DNA of 64,000 nt, from the NCBI GenBank assembly GCA_905479015.1, contig CAJQKV010000017.1, positions 1 to 64,000 on the forward strand. The letters are read 5' to 3'. The notes under the pieces were generated by a model. That model was given only the letters and a program-made list of their open reading frames with translations, ran no database searches and was not told where the DNA came from. Source of the DNA: an uncultured Cyclobacteriaceae bacterium. GTDB taxonomy: Bacteria; Bacteroidota; Bacteroidia; Cytophagales; Cyclobacteriaceae. The position numbers and the translations under genes were made by a program. Shown here piece by piece: positions 53,716 to 63,320 of this stretch. Position 1 is the first letter of the stretch; each line of letters opens with the position of its first letter.

Positions 53716-54678
53716 ATGGAAAGAATTAGTTGTTTTATGATTTGTCTTTGGGCCCTATTTTTTAAAACTCTTGGCCAGATAGACGAAAATAAGGTTACCC
53801 GTTTTGTTTTAAATTACTCAAAAACTCAGGACGTGAGAGCGGAAGCCGTAAGATCGATCTTAGACAGTGCGCAATATATTCCAGAAATTATTGAGCGCAT
53901 CAGCCGACCAGCAGAGGGCATTTCTTGGAAAAGGTATAGAAAGATATTTCTTACCAACGAAAGAATAACTAAAGGCGTAAATTTTTGGAATGATCATGAA
54001 AGCACCTTGAATGCGGTCAGTAAGGATACGGGTGTCGAAATCGAATATTTGATTGCCATTCTTGGGGTTGAAACCTATTATGGTGAGAAAAAAGGAGCCT
54101 ATAAGGTATTGGATGCTTTGTATACCTTGGCTTTCGCATATCCCAAAAGAGCGAATTTTTTTACCAAAGAATTGGGTGAATTCATTACTTTGTCCATTAC
54201 GCAAAATTTAGATTTATACAACGCCGAAGGTTCCTATGCAGGGGCCATTGGGTATTGTCAATTCATGCCGAGTAGCTACCGCGCCTATGCCAAAAGTTTT
54301 GATGGATCTAAAGATTGTGACCTAGTCAATAACGTAGACGATGCGATAGCGAGTGCCGCAAATTATTTAAAGATGCACAAATGGGAAAAGGGTCAAAAAG
54401 TGGCTATTCCAGTTAATAAAATTGCTAAAGATATCAGCTCAAGTCAGCTATACACCAAGCCTAAAAATACCATTGAGTATTATAGAGATAAGGGCTATCT
54501 GGTGGAGGGTCAAATTCAGACAGACTTAGTTTCACTCATCGAACTAGACAATGAGATTTCAAAGGAATATTGGATGGGCTTCCATAATTTTTATGTGATT
54601 ACTCGCTACAATCACAGCCCACTTTACGCGATGGCGGTACATCAACTGGCGCAAGCAATTCGCACATTAAGGAATTGA
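53716..54678 (+). CDS. Lytic murein transglycosylase B-like
   Basis: A peptidoglycan lytic transglycosylase of 320 residues in the MltB family. The catalytic Glu is E119 in ILGVETYYGEKKG, with the AIGYCQFMPSSYRAYA segment near residue 176 and the final LYAMAVHQLAQAI that belong to the family. A hydrophobic N-terminus (CFMICLWALFFKTLGQ) is a signal sequence; the Cys at position 6 is not in a clear lipobox. It would act in the periplasm during wall remodelling or recycling. Confidence 0.9.
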   Translation: MERISCFMICLWALFFKTLGQIDENKVTRFVLNYSKTQDVRAEAVRSILDSAQYIPEIIERISRPAEGISWKRYRKIFLTNERITKGVNFWNDHESTLNAVSKDTGVEIEYLIAILGVETYYGEKKGAYKVLDALYTLAFAYPKRANFFTKELGEFITLSITQNLDLYNAEGSYAGAIGYCQFMPSSYRAYAKSFDGSKDCDLVNNVDDAIASAANYLKMHKWEKGQKVAIPVNKIAKDISSSQLYTKPKNTIEYYRDKGYLVEGQIQTDLVSLIELDNEISKEYWMGFHNFYVITRYNHSPLYAMAVHQLAQAIRTLRN

Positions 54679-54847
54679 CTTTTTGATCAATAATCCACAA
54701 GATCGACCAATAAGGACTACCTACTTTATCAAAGTCCTGCCGAACGAGCAAACACAAATAACGAAAAATAATTAAGGTTAACATTTGAATAGGAAATATT
54801 TTTTACTGATCTTCCCATTACCATGCGAACATCTCTAGTATTAATTT

Positions 54848-55696
54848 ATGACTGACACAATGGAAAAAATAGGATTAATAATCTTTTCAATCTTTTTTTT
54901 GGGTGATCTTAATGCCCAAAAAAATGAAACTGTGACCCTAACCTCAGAACAGTTTAAACAAATAAAAGCCAAGGCAACAGAATTGTATCGAGAGTTAGAT
55001 CGTGTGACTCCTGGGGAGGAGGGTGCGCCACCTTCAGATGCCTTCGTTCTGTTTGACGGGTCTTCGTTGGATCCATGGCAAAAGCCATTTTTTGAGTACA
55101 GTGGAAGTATGGCGGAGTATGCTGAGCGGTTACCTGCGCTAAAAAGAGGCCCCTACAATACACGTCCAGCAGATTGGCAATTGGAAAAAGGTGAAATGGT
55201 GGCTGTACCCGGGGCGGGCCACTTGGTGACCAAAGAACTTTTTGGAGATGTTCAATTGCATATTGAATGGTTGGCTCCAGAGAATACCACTAAAAAAGGT
55301 CAGGATTACAGCAATAGTGGAATTTTTTTTATGGGACTTTACGAAGTTCAAATACTGAATTCCTATGATAATGAAACTTACAATAATGGTCAAGCGGGCG
55401 CCATTTATAAGCAACATATCCCCTTAGTAAACGCCACAAAACCGCCGGGTAACTGGCAGCGGTATGATATTGTTTTCAGTACACCGAAGTTTTCTGAAAG
55501 GGGCGATTTACTTAATCCAGCAAGAATGACCGTCTTTCATAACGGGGTGTTGATTCAAAATAACGTTTCGTTATTGGGCCCCACCTGTTATATCGGTCAA
55601 TCGCATTATATGAAACATCCCGAAGAATTACCTATTCTCTTACAAGATCATGGAAACCCAGTGAGATTCCGTAATATTTGGGCGAGGAAGTTATAG
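54848..55696 (+). CDS. Exported DUF1080 (3-keto-disaccharide hydrolase-like) protein
   Basis: An exported protein of 282 residues (278 if it starts at the later ATG at 54860) with a signal peptide ending in LNAQ. The rest matches DUF1080, a concanavalin-like jelly roll, with LFDGSSLDPWQ, DWQLEKGEMVAV, LHIEWLAP, SNSGIFFMGLYEVQILNSYDNE and RFRNIWARKL. Related proteins bind or cleave glycosides. It is the first gene of the group of secreted hydrolases. The 191 nt after it has no gene. Confidence 0.9.
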   Translation: MTDTMEKIGLIIFSIFFLGDLNAQKNETVTLTSEQFKQIKAKATELYRELDRVTPGEEGAPPSDAFVLFDGSSLDPWQKPFFEYSGSMAEYAERLPALKRGPYNTRPADWQLEKGEMVAVPGAGHLVTKELFGDVQLHIEWLAPENTTKKGQDYSNSGIFFMGLYEVQILNSYDNETYNNGQAGAIYKQHIPLVNATKPPGNWQRYDIVFSTPKFSERGDLLNPARMTVFHNGVLIQNNVSLLGPTCYIGQSHYMKHPEELPILLQDHGNPVRFRNIWARKL

Positions 55697-55887
55697 CCCT
55701 TACCACCTATTTTTATTTATGTAATTCATCATAAAGAGCCACGCAATGTGTGTGTCTTATCAGGATCTTACCCACTTAAGCTGGTATGCCTTACCGTTTA
55801 TATAAGTTAAAAAGGGATTTCAATGGGCGCTCATTAAATTAGACTTTACATAGTGGCGTTAACTTCTCATACTTTTAAATAATCAGC

Positions 55888-58518
55888 ATGCTAAAAAACA
55901 CATTTTCAATATTTGGACTTTTGGTATTTTTCCTGTCCAATGCACAACCTGATGTTGTGGACAAACAACGGTTTTCATTTGAGCTAGAGCTAGAAATCAA
56001 TGAAAAAATACCCAGTCCGAAAACATTTTTAAACTATGATTTAGGTGCTTCTTTTACGCTATATGCCGACGTAGAAGCTTACTTTAAGGCCCTTTCAGCC
56101 TCTTCTGGACGTGTTTTATACCATGAGTATGGACAGACTTACGAGGGTCGACCTTTGATTAATTTAGTTATCTCCTCCGAAGAAAACATAAAAAATATAG
56201 ATGAAATTAAATCAAAGCACATGCAATTCCTGCAAGGAGCTGAAGCGGACAAAGCAGTTTTGAAAGGTCAACCTACTTTTACTTCTTTTAGTTACAACAT
56301 TCATGGCAATGAAGCCTCATCGACTGAAGCGGCGATGCAGGTAGCCTACCGCATGGCGGCAGCTCAAGACGATGAAACGGAGGAAGTACTCAAAAACTCA
56401 GTAATCATCATGTATATCTGTATCAATCCTGATGGTCGTGATCGATACGTGTATTGGTATAAATCTATGAAAAGATTAAAAAGGCCAAGTAACGAGCCGC
56501 AGGACATCGAGCATATGGAAGGTTGGCCAGGTGGGAGAACCAATCATTATTGGTTTGATGTCAATAGAGATTGGGTCTGGCAAGTACACCCAGAGGCAAG
56601 GGGACTATCCGAAGAGTATCAAAAATGGCTGCCACAAGTACATGTTGATTATCATGAGCAAGGTTATAATAACAATTACTTCACGGCACCCGGCACCACG
56701 CCGAGAAATCAATTGCTTCCAGATACTTATGAAGGATGGTCCAAAGTTTTTGGGGATGCAAACATCGCACAATTTGATAAGCATCAGATCAATTATTTTA
56801 CAAGGGATCGTTTTGATTTCTTTTATCCAGGATATGGATCAAGTTATCCGAGTGTTATGGGCGCTATCGGGATGTTAACCGAACAGGGTGGTGGATCTGC
56901 AGGGGGCCGAATTGTAAAGACTGAAGATGGGGTGAATCTCACCCTTAGACAAAGGATATTTGATCACTACACGACCTCTGTTGCAACCATCAAAACCTCG
57001 GTTTTGCATCGTGAAAGATTGCTTGATTACAGCAAGAGAGCATTGAACCCCGACAATAGTAAATCTAAGATCAAAGCTTATTTTTTTAGTGATCATGAAG
57101 TTTACAGTAATGACCTCGTCAATATATTGATCCGAAATGGGATCAAAGTAGAACAGGCCCTTGATGATTTTCAGATCACAGCTGCCCAAGACTATCGTTC
57201 AGGACGCACCCTAAAAAAAACCTTTATTCAAGGGACTTATATTGTAACCACTCAACAGCCTAAACATTTGTTAATCAATACGATTATGGCCCGTAATTTG
57301 GAGATTGAAGATTCGGTGATGTATGATATGGCCACTTGGTCAGCTCCTTTGGCTTATAATTTAGATGCATATTCCACAACGGGAGGGTATACGGTCAAGA
57401 CCAAACAGGTGAGTCAAGAAGTTGCGTTCAACGGATCAGTGATCAACAACGAGGCTCAATATGCTTACGTGATTGACTGGAGTCAGCGGAATGCACCCCA
57501 AGCATTGGCCCAGTTATGGGCTAAAAAATACAATGTACGTTCTGCATTTGAGCCTTTTTATATGGGTGATCAAACATTTTCTGCAGGTACTCTGATTGTG
57601 CTGCGCGGCAGAAACTTGGAGCGCAAAGATCAAATGGACCAGGAAATAAAAGCAATAGCTCAAAATGCAGGGGTTGAGATTATGGGATTCAACAGCGGTC
57701 GGGTGATGGCTGGTATGGATTTAGCCAATGGTAGAAATGTGCCTATCAAGCAACCTAAGGTGGCCTTACTGGTAGAACCTCCCTTTAGCACTTATACTGC
57801 TGGGCAAATTTATTTTTTATTTGATTGGCAAACGGGTCTGCCTATCGATCGCATTAAAGCGACGGCACTGCAGCAAAGCAGCAGCCCAAAATTTGGAGGT
57901 AGATCAAGAAGCGTTGATTTAAAAGATTATGATGTCCTCATTTTACCTAATGGAGGAAGTGGTTTGTCTGAGTTATTTAAAGAAGAAGCATTGGATGAGA
58001 TCAAGGATTGGGTAAATGAAGGGGGGACACTCATCGCCACCGAGGGAGCGGCATCATTTTTCACCAAGGAGTCTTCCGACTTCACAGAAATTTCCCTCAA
58101 AAAATACCCAAAAGATTCGAGTCTAATGGCTCGATCGCTCCCGTATGATCAGCGAACAGCATATGAAGGTAAAAAAAGAATACCAGGGACGGCTTTGAAT
58201 GCTAAAATAGATATCACTCATCCCCTTGCCTTTGGACTTAAGGCCGAGCTCTACACTTTGAAATTTGGTACCGATGTACTGTTGTCAAATGCAGCATTGG
58301 AAACCGTGGGAAGTTATGGCACATTGAATCAACTGAATGTGGCGGGTTATGCCTCCCCAGAAAATCTCAGCCATTTGGCTGGGAATACTTTTGCAGGAGT
58401 GGTAAGTATGGGTAGGGGAAAAGTGGTGTATTTGATTGATAATACGCAATACCGTATGTTTTGGATGGGCCCTTCCAGAATGATGCAAAATGCAGTCATG
58501 CAAATACCTGGATATTAA
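55888..58518 (+). CDS. Exported M14 family zinc carboxypeptidase
   Basis: A large (876 residues) exported metallopeptidase. A signal peptide (residues 1-19) is followed by an M14 carboxypeptidase-like domain: zinc ligands H139 and E142 in IHGNEASSTEAA, and H256 in HVDYHEQG, with FDVNRDWVWQVHPE between them. A C-terminal class-I glutaminase-like domain has YDVLILPNGGSGLSELF (about 690-740). The last ends FWMGPSRMMQNAV. It probably degrades extracellular peptides. The 27-nt gap to the sortilin-like gene suggests an operon. Confidence 0.92.
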   Translation: MLKNTFSIFGLLVFFLSNAQPDVVDKQRFSFELELEINEKIPSPKTFLNYDLGASFTLYADVEAYFKALSASSGRVLYHEYGQTYEGRPLINLVISSEENIKNIDEIKSKHMQFLQGAEADKAVLKGQPTFTSFSYNIHGNEASSTEAAMQVAYRMAAAQDDETEEVLKNSVIIMYICINPDGRDRYVYWYKSMKRLKRPSNEPQDIEHMEGWPGGRTNHYWFDVNRDWVWQVHPEARGLSEEYQKWLPQVHVDYHEQGYNNNYFTAPGTTPRNQLLPDTYEGWSKVFGDANIAQFDKHQINYFTRDRFDFFYPGYGSSYPSVMGAIGMLTEQGGGSAGGRIVKTEDGVNLTLRQRIFDHYTTSVATIKTSVLHRERLLDYSKRALNPDNSKSKIKAYFFSDHEVYSNDLVNILIRNGIKVEQALDDFQITAAQDYRSGRTLKKTFIQGTYIVTTQQPKHLLINTIMARNLEIEDSVMYDMATWSAPLAYNLDAYSTTGGYTVKTKQVSQEVAFNGSVINNEAQYAYVIDWSQRNAPQALAQLWAKKYNVRSAFEPFYMGDQTFSAGTLIVLRGRNLERKDQMDQEIKAIAQNAGVEIMGFNSGRVMAGMDLANGRNVPIKQPKVALLVEPPFSTYTAGQIYFLFDWQTGLPIDRIKATALQQSSSPKFGGRSRSVDLKDYDVLILPNGGSGLSELFKEEALDEIKDWVNEGGTLIATEGAASFFTKESSDFTEISLKKYPKDSSLMARSLPYDQRTAYEGKKRIPGTALNAKIDITHPLAFGLKAELYTLKFGTDVLLSNAALETVGSYGTLNQLNVAGYASPENLSHLAGNTFAGVVSMGRGKVVYLIDNTQYRMFWMGPSRMMQNAVMQIPGY

Positions 58519-58545
58519 AACCATTATTTAAAAAGAAATATTGTA

Positions 58546-61500
58546 ATGAAAAATCTTCGATTAATTTTTTTAACGTGTCTTGTGCTGCCGCTCATGGTTT
58601 TTGCGCAAAAAAATAAAAAAGCCTCTCAGGTTGCTGAAAGTCTTGTTGAGGCTGAATTATTTTCGGGTTTAAAATGGAGAAATATAGGTCCTTTTCGAGG
58701 AGGAAGGAGTGTCACTTCTTCCGGCGTAGTTGGAGACCCCATGACTTATTACATGGGCAACACTGGAGGAGGGGTTTGGAAAACCTCTGATGCCGGCCAA
58801 ACATGGAAGAATATTTCGGACGGTTTTTTTGAATTGGGTTCTGTGGGAGCCATAGGTGTGTCAGAGTCAGATCCCAATGTGATTTATGTAGGCATGGGTG
58901 AGCACGCGGTCAGAGGAGTCATGACTTCTCACGGTAACGGGGTATATAAGTCTACCGATGCGGGAAAAACCTGGAATCATATAGGACTAGAGGGTACCAT
59001 GACGATCTCAGATGTCATCATTCATCCAGCTAATCCAGACATCGTATTCATTGCTGCACAAGGCGCTCAGCATGGACCCACTCAAGAAAGAGGCATTTAT
59101 AAATCCATAGATGGTGGGCAAAGTTGGATGAAAAAACTTTTTGTTGCAGATAATGTTGGTGCTTCATCTCTGAGTATGGATATGAATAATCCGCGCATAC
59201 TTTATGCTAGTATGTGGCAGCACATTAGGTATCCTTGGACGATGGAATCAGGAGGTGCAGGATCAGGTCTGTACAAGTCGACAGACATGGGGGAGACCTG
59301 GAATCCAATGAGTGAAGGACTCCCAGAAGAATTTGGCAAATCAGGTATATCTGTTTCAAGAGCTAATGGCGATTTGGTATTTGCGGTAATTGAAGCTGCG
59401 GGAACTAAAGGAGGTGTTTATCGATCGGAGAATGCAGGCAAAAGCTGGAAGCAAACCAGTACAGATCGGGTAACCATAGCCAGGTCGTGGTATTACATGG
59501 AAATATTCACAGATCCTTCCAATGAGAATGTCGTGTACGTCTTGAATGCGCCAGTCCTCAAATCGATTGATAAAGGGAAGACCTTTCAGCCGATATCCGT
59601 TCCTCACGGAGACAATCATCATCTATGGATTAATCCTTTGAACCCCAAAAACATGATTAATTCTAATGATGGAGGTGCCAATATTACCTTCAACGGAGGT
59701 GAGAGTTGGACGCGACAAGACCAACAACCCACCGCCCAGTTCTATCGGGTCATTACGGACAATAAGGTGCCCTATCATGTGTACGGTGGGCAGCAAGATA
59801 ACTCTGCCATTGGGATTGCAAGTAGAACGAATGGTCGGGGAATCACATGGAAGGATTGGTATTCGGTTGCTGGATGTGAAAGTGCTTATTTAGCTTTTGA
59901 TCCGAATAATCCTGAAACTGTCTTTGGTGGCTGTTATCAAGGGATCATCGATCGATGGTCAAGATCAACAGCGGCGTCAAAATCAATAAAAGAATATCCG
60001 GAATTGAATCTAGGAAATGTACCTAAAGATTTTAAATATAGGTTCAATTGGAATGCACCTATTATAAGTTCACCTCATGATCGCTCGGTAATTTATCATG
60101 CAGGAAATGTGGTATTTAAGACCCTTGATGGAGGAATTAATTGGGAAGTAATCAGCCCCGATTTAACGAGAAATGATAAAGCACATCAAGGGCCCGGTGG
60201 AGGACCTTATACCAATGAAGCTGCGGGCGGTGAAAATTATAATACCCTTATGTATTTGACAGAATCGCCACATGAAAAAGGAGTTTTATGGGCGGGTTCT
60301 GATGATGGATTGGTTCACCTTACGCGTGATGGTGGCATCAATTGGTCTAACGTTACCCCCAAAGAATTGCCGGAAGCCATCGTAAATTCTATTGAAGTTT
60401 CTCCCCATGATCCTGCGACAGCTTACATAACGGTCATGGCTTATAAATTCAACAACTTAAAACCGATGGTTTATAAAACTTCGGATTATGGCGTGAGCTG
60501 GGTAAAACGGGTTTCCGGCATTGATGATCAAACGGTTGTAAGAGTCGTAAGGGAAGACAAGGAAGTAGAGGGATTACTTTATGCGGGAACAGAAGCAGGG
60601 TTATATATATCATTCAATGGAGGCGTATTTTGGCAAAAAATACAGCTCAATCTGCCCATTGTTCCGATCAATGATTTGACCATCCAAGACAATGATTTGA
60701 TTGCAGCTACTGCAGGTCGATCTTTTTGGATTTTAGATGATTTAGGAGCTTTTCAGGGCTCAAAAGGAAAGTTTAAAAAAGACTTAATGTTATTTCAACC
60801 TAAAAAAACGTATCGAATATTCGGCGGATCAACGGATGAACCGAGACCTGGTTTGGGTCAAAACCCAAAATCAGGTGTTCTGATTGATTATTATCTATCA
60901 GAAAAAAAGGACAGTGCTTCTTTGCATTTAAAGGTGATCAATAGCGCAGGGAAAGTAATAAGAAGCCTTTCGAATGGGCCAGAGGAATTCGTGAGTTGGC
61001 CCGGAGGACCCCAAAAACCAGTATTGATGCCTACCAAGAGAGGCGTAAATAGAGTCGTATGGGATTTCACAAGGGCACCGCTCCCATCCATTGATAAAGT
61101 CTTTGTTTATGGAAATTATTCTGGCGGTCATGTAGCTCCGGGAACCTATACCTTGAGATTGATATTAGATCAAGATTCGGTAGAGACCACTGTTGAAATA
61201 TTGGCAGATCCGCGAGTTCAAGCCACCCTCAATGATTATGTTTCACAACAAGAGATGATGATTTCAATTGAGCAGGCCATCAAAGAGATCCATGAAGCGG
61301 TCAATGACATGCGTTCAGCGAAATCTCAAATCGAGTATTATCAGTCGATGCTTGAGGAAAGCGCCGTCGCCCCAGAAATTATCGAATTGGGAGGAGACAT
61401 TATCGCTCAGATTGAGGCATGGGAAGGAGCATTGATCCAACCCGATCAGAAGACTTTCCAAGATGTTATAAATTTTCATAATCAGTTAAATGCACAATGG

Positions 61501-61695
61501 ATGAATTTGAAGGATTATGTAGACAGTGCAGATCCCATATTGACCGCAGGTGCCAAAGAGCGATTCAATGATCTCAAAGGCCAATGGATTTTATTTCAGC
61601 AAACAAAAAATCAAATCATCAATGAAGAGATGGAGCAATTCAATCAATTGTACAAAGCGCTTGACCTACCGATGATTATGATTCCGAATCGATAA
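58546..61695 (+). CDS. Exported sortilin/BNR-repeat (VPS10-like) protein
   Basis: A 1049-residue exported protein with a signal peptide (residues 1-20) and a large beta-propeller built of BNR/Asp-box repeats such as [25 protein letters not shown] and [12 protein letters not shown]. Family members are called glycosyl hydrolases or sortilin-related; enzyme activity is unproven. The C-terminal 250 residues carry a beta-rich part and then a helical, glutamate- and glutamine-rich region (about 900-1049). A paralogue begins at 63321. Co-transcription with the M14 gene is likely. Confidence 0.9.
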   Translation: MKNLRLIFLTCLVLPLMVFAQKNKKASQVAESLVEAELFSGLKWRNIGPFRGGRSVTSSGVVGDPMTYYMGNTGGGVWKTSDAGQTWKNISDGFFELGSVGAIGVSESDPNVIYVGMGEHAVRGVMTSHGNGVYKSTDAGKTWNHIGLEGTMTISDVIIHPANPDIVFIAAQGAQHGPTQERGIYKSIDGGQSWMKKLFVADNVGASSLSMDMNNPRILYASMWQHIRYPWTMESGGAGSGLYKSTDMGETWNPMSEGLPEEFGKSGISVSRANGDLVFAVIEAAGTKGGVYRSENAGKSWKQTSTDRVTIARSWYYMEIFTDPSNENVVYVLNAPVLKSIDKGKTFQPISVPHGDNHHLWINPLNPKNMINSNDGGANITFNGGESWTRQDQQPTAQFYRVITDNKVPYHVYGGQQDNSAIGIASRTNGRGITWKDWYSVAGCESAYLAFDPNNPETVFGGCYQGIIDRWSRSTAASKSIKEYPELNLGNVPKDFKYRFNWNAPIISSPHDRSVIYHAGNVVFKTLDGGINWEVISPDLTRNDKAHQGPGGGPYTNEAAGGENYNTLMYLTESPHEKGVLWAGSDDGLVHLTRDGGINWSNVTPKELPEAIVNSIEVSPHDPATAYITVMAYKFNNLKPMVYKTSDYGVSWVKRVSGIDDQTVVRVVREDKEVEGLLYAGTEAGLYISFNGGVFWQKIQLNLPIVPINDLTIQDNDLIAATAGRSFWILDDLGAFQGSKGKFKKDLMLFQPKKTYRIFGGSTDEPRPGLGQNPKSGVLIDYYLSEKKDSASLHLKVINSAGKVIRSLSNGPEEFVSWPGGPQKPVLMPTKRGVNRVVWDFTRAPLPSIDKVFVYGNYSGGHVAPGTYTLRLILDQDSVETTVEILADPRVQATLNDYVSQQEMMISIEQAIKEIHEAVNDMRSAKSQIEYYQSMLEESAVAPEIIELGGDIIAQIEAWEGALIQPDQKTFQDVINFHNQLNAQWMNLKDYVDSADPILTAGAKERFNDLKGQWILFQQTKNQIINEEMEQFNQLYKALDLPMIMIPNR

Positions 61696-61758
61696 ACATG
61701 CCTTTAATAATAAATATTAATTGGCAAGAAGACCCTATTTTCATCCTTAAAATAACCT

Positions 61759-62037
61759 ATGAAAGAGATTCAAGATTTAATTAAATCGGGCGCAACTATT
61801 GTAGATGTACGTTCTAGGGAAGAGTTTGAACAAGGTCATGTGACCTCTTCCTTAAATATTCCGCTCAATGAAGTAGTGGCTAGAATTGATGAGTTTAAAA
61901 GTATTCAACAACCCTTTTTAGTATGCTGTTTGAGCGGGGGACGCAGTGAGCAAGCTACCGAATATCTTCAATCGATGGAAATAAAATGTTTGAATGCGGG
62001 GGGCTGGCAACAAGTGCAAAGTTGGCTTAGTGACTAG
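61759..62037 (+). CDS. Rhodanese-like domain protein
   Basis: A cytoplasmic single-domain rhodanese of 92 residues. It starts MKEIQDLIKSGATIVDVRSREEFEQGHV and has the active-site loop CLSGGRS with Cys 57, a persulfide-carrying residue. It may shuttle sulfane sulfur, for thiosulfate or persulfide turnover. It sits 63 nt downstream of the sortilin-like gene. A terminator is not seen after it; the convergent Crp/Fnr gene lies 71 nt away. Confidence 0.92.
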   Translation: MKEIQDLIKSGATIVDVRSREEFEQGHVTSSLNIPLNEVVARIDEFKSIQQPFLVCCLSGGRSEQATEYLQSMEIKCLNAGGWQQVQSWLSD

Positions 62038-62108
62038 TCAAAGTTACGCTAAGGATGCCGATGAAACCCTCATCAATAACTAGGAGGTGTAAGGCCAAGT
62101 GACAAGAG

Positions 62109-62750
62109 TTATAGTAATTCTACTCGATTCCGTTGTTGACGTATTTGGCGAGTAGCTGATAGATGTTTCATGAGTCTTGAAATGACCACACGAGAGGTAT
62201 TTAACTCAATGGCTATTTGTTGATGACTTTTAGTGATGGTAGAAGAACCCGACGCATGCTTTAGATCGAGTAAATATTTGTACAACCGATCACCCATCTT
62301 CATAAATGAGATGCTATCAAATGTGGATAAGAGATCATCAATTTTATCATTCGTACTTTGGAAAATAAATTTTCTGAAATTGGGGTATTTGACAATCCAG
62401 GCATCCACCTTATTACCAGGCACCATCCAAATTTCTGTAGATTGTTCAACAACAGCGCTGATACCTGATGAACTCTGGTTGATGATTGAATTGACTGCGA
62501 AGCTACAAGTTTCTCCACTTCCTGTATAAAAAAGAGTAATTTCATGGCCTTCATCGTCACTCCGATACGCCCTGAGTCTTCCAGAGAGAATGAAGGGCAA
62601 ATAAGCTACTTTCATACCTGAGCTCAGCAAATAGGCTCCTTTTTCAGCTTTTTTTAATCGCCCACAGGTAAGAATTTCTTCAATTAAGTGCTCTTCGAAA
62701 TCTTTTTCTTTGAGGAGGCTTTTTAATCTGATCTGATGGGTGTGCAACAA
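62109..62750 (-). CDS. Crp/Fnr family transcription regulator
   Basis: A 213-residue regulator with an N-terminal cyclic-nucleotide-binding-like jelly roll (GAYLLSSGMKVAYLPFILSGRLRAY, GETCSFAVNSIIN) and a C-terminal winged helix-turn-helix, SHQQIAIELNTSRVVISRLMKHL. It lacks the cysteines of an Fnr iron-sulfur sensor and resembles the Bacteroidota Crp/Fnr group of redox or stress regulators. The start is TTG at 62750, since no ATG lies in range upstream. It diverges from the second sortilin-like gene across 570 nt. Its target is unknown; the adjacent rhodanese or sortilin-like genes are possible. Confidence 0.88.
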   Translation of the reverse strand: MLHTHQIRLKSLLKEKDFEEHLIEEILTCGRLKKAEKGAYLLSSGMKVAYLPFILSGRLRAYRSDDEGHEITLFYTGSGETCSFAVNSIINQSSSGISAVVEQSTEIWMVPGNKVDAWIVKYPNFRKFIFQSTNDKIDDLLSTFDSISFMKMGDRLYKYLLDLKHASGSSTITKSHQQIAIELNTSRVVISRLMKHLSATRQIRQQRNRVELL

Positions 62751-63320
62751 CTTTTGTTTAGCTTTAGGGGATATTATCTAACAATAAGCTAAGTAAATAT
62801 ACAAAAGAATAAACTAAAAAAACATCTTATTCTTAATGGTTACATTTATTTTTAAAATTGACTGTATCAAGAAATATCAAAATAGTTTAATTATTTATGA
62901 AGCATCAAGAAGTGCCATAAAATTAACCAACTAATTGAAAGGGGTGAGGTTGATTAAGGGGATATATAAGGTCACCATTAAGCATTCTTATTGTATAGGT
63001 ACAGAGAAGTGAGTGATTTCGAAAGGGTTCCCTTTAGCTTTACGAGGGCTTTTCAGCCCATTATTCCCATAGTATAATCCCTTGATTTCACTGAGACGGG
63101 ATAATTAAAAGGGCATAAGCCAGCTTCAAAATTCTTTATTTTTTTAAAATAATAATAAAGAGAATCCTATAAATGCTTTTTTGAATCGAATGATAATTTT
63201 TTTTGATGGACTCAAAGAAAGATTGACTCTTGACCGATGATGTAAAAATGAGTACTGCAGCCGTCAATTTTTGAATTGAGATGTATCTTAGTCACATAGA
63301 TTACAAAAAAAGCCGCATAT
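62751..63320. other. 570-bp divergent intergenic region
   Basis: An AT-rich spacer between the regulator and the truncated sortilin-like gene. It has a GGGCT/AGCCC hairpin with a TTTC loop near 63045-63058 and a near-consensus -7 box (TATCTTAG) about 35 nt before the next ATG. I see no open reading frame of credible coding and no clear RNA gene. Its length is large for this gene-dense window. Confidence 0.5.

Noticed and set aside
54599-54784. Minus-strand frame after the MltB-like gene
   Set aside because: It overlaps the end of the real gene antisense and has no coding signature.
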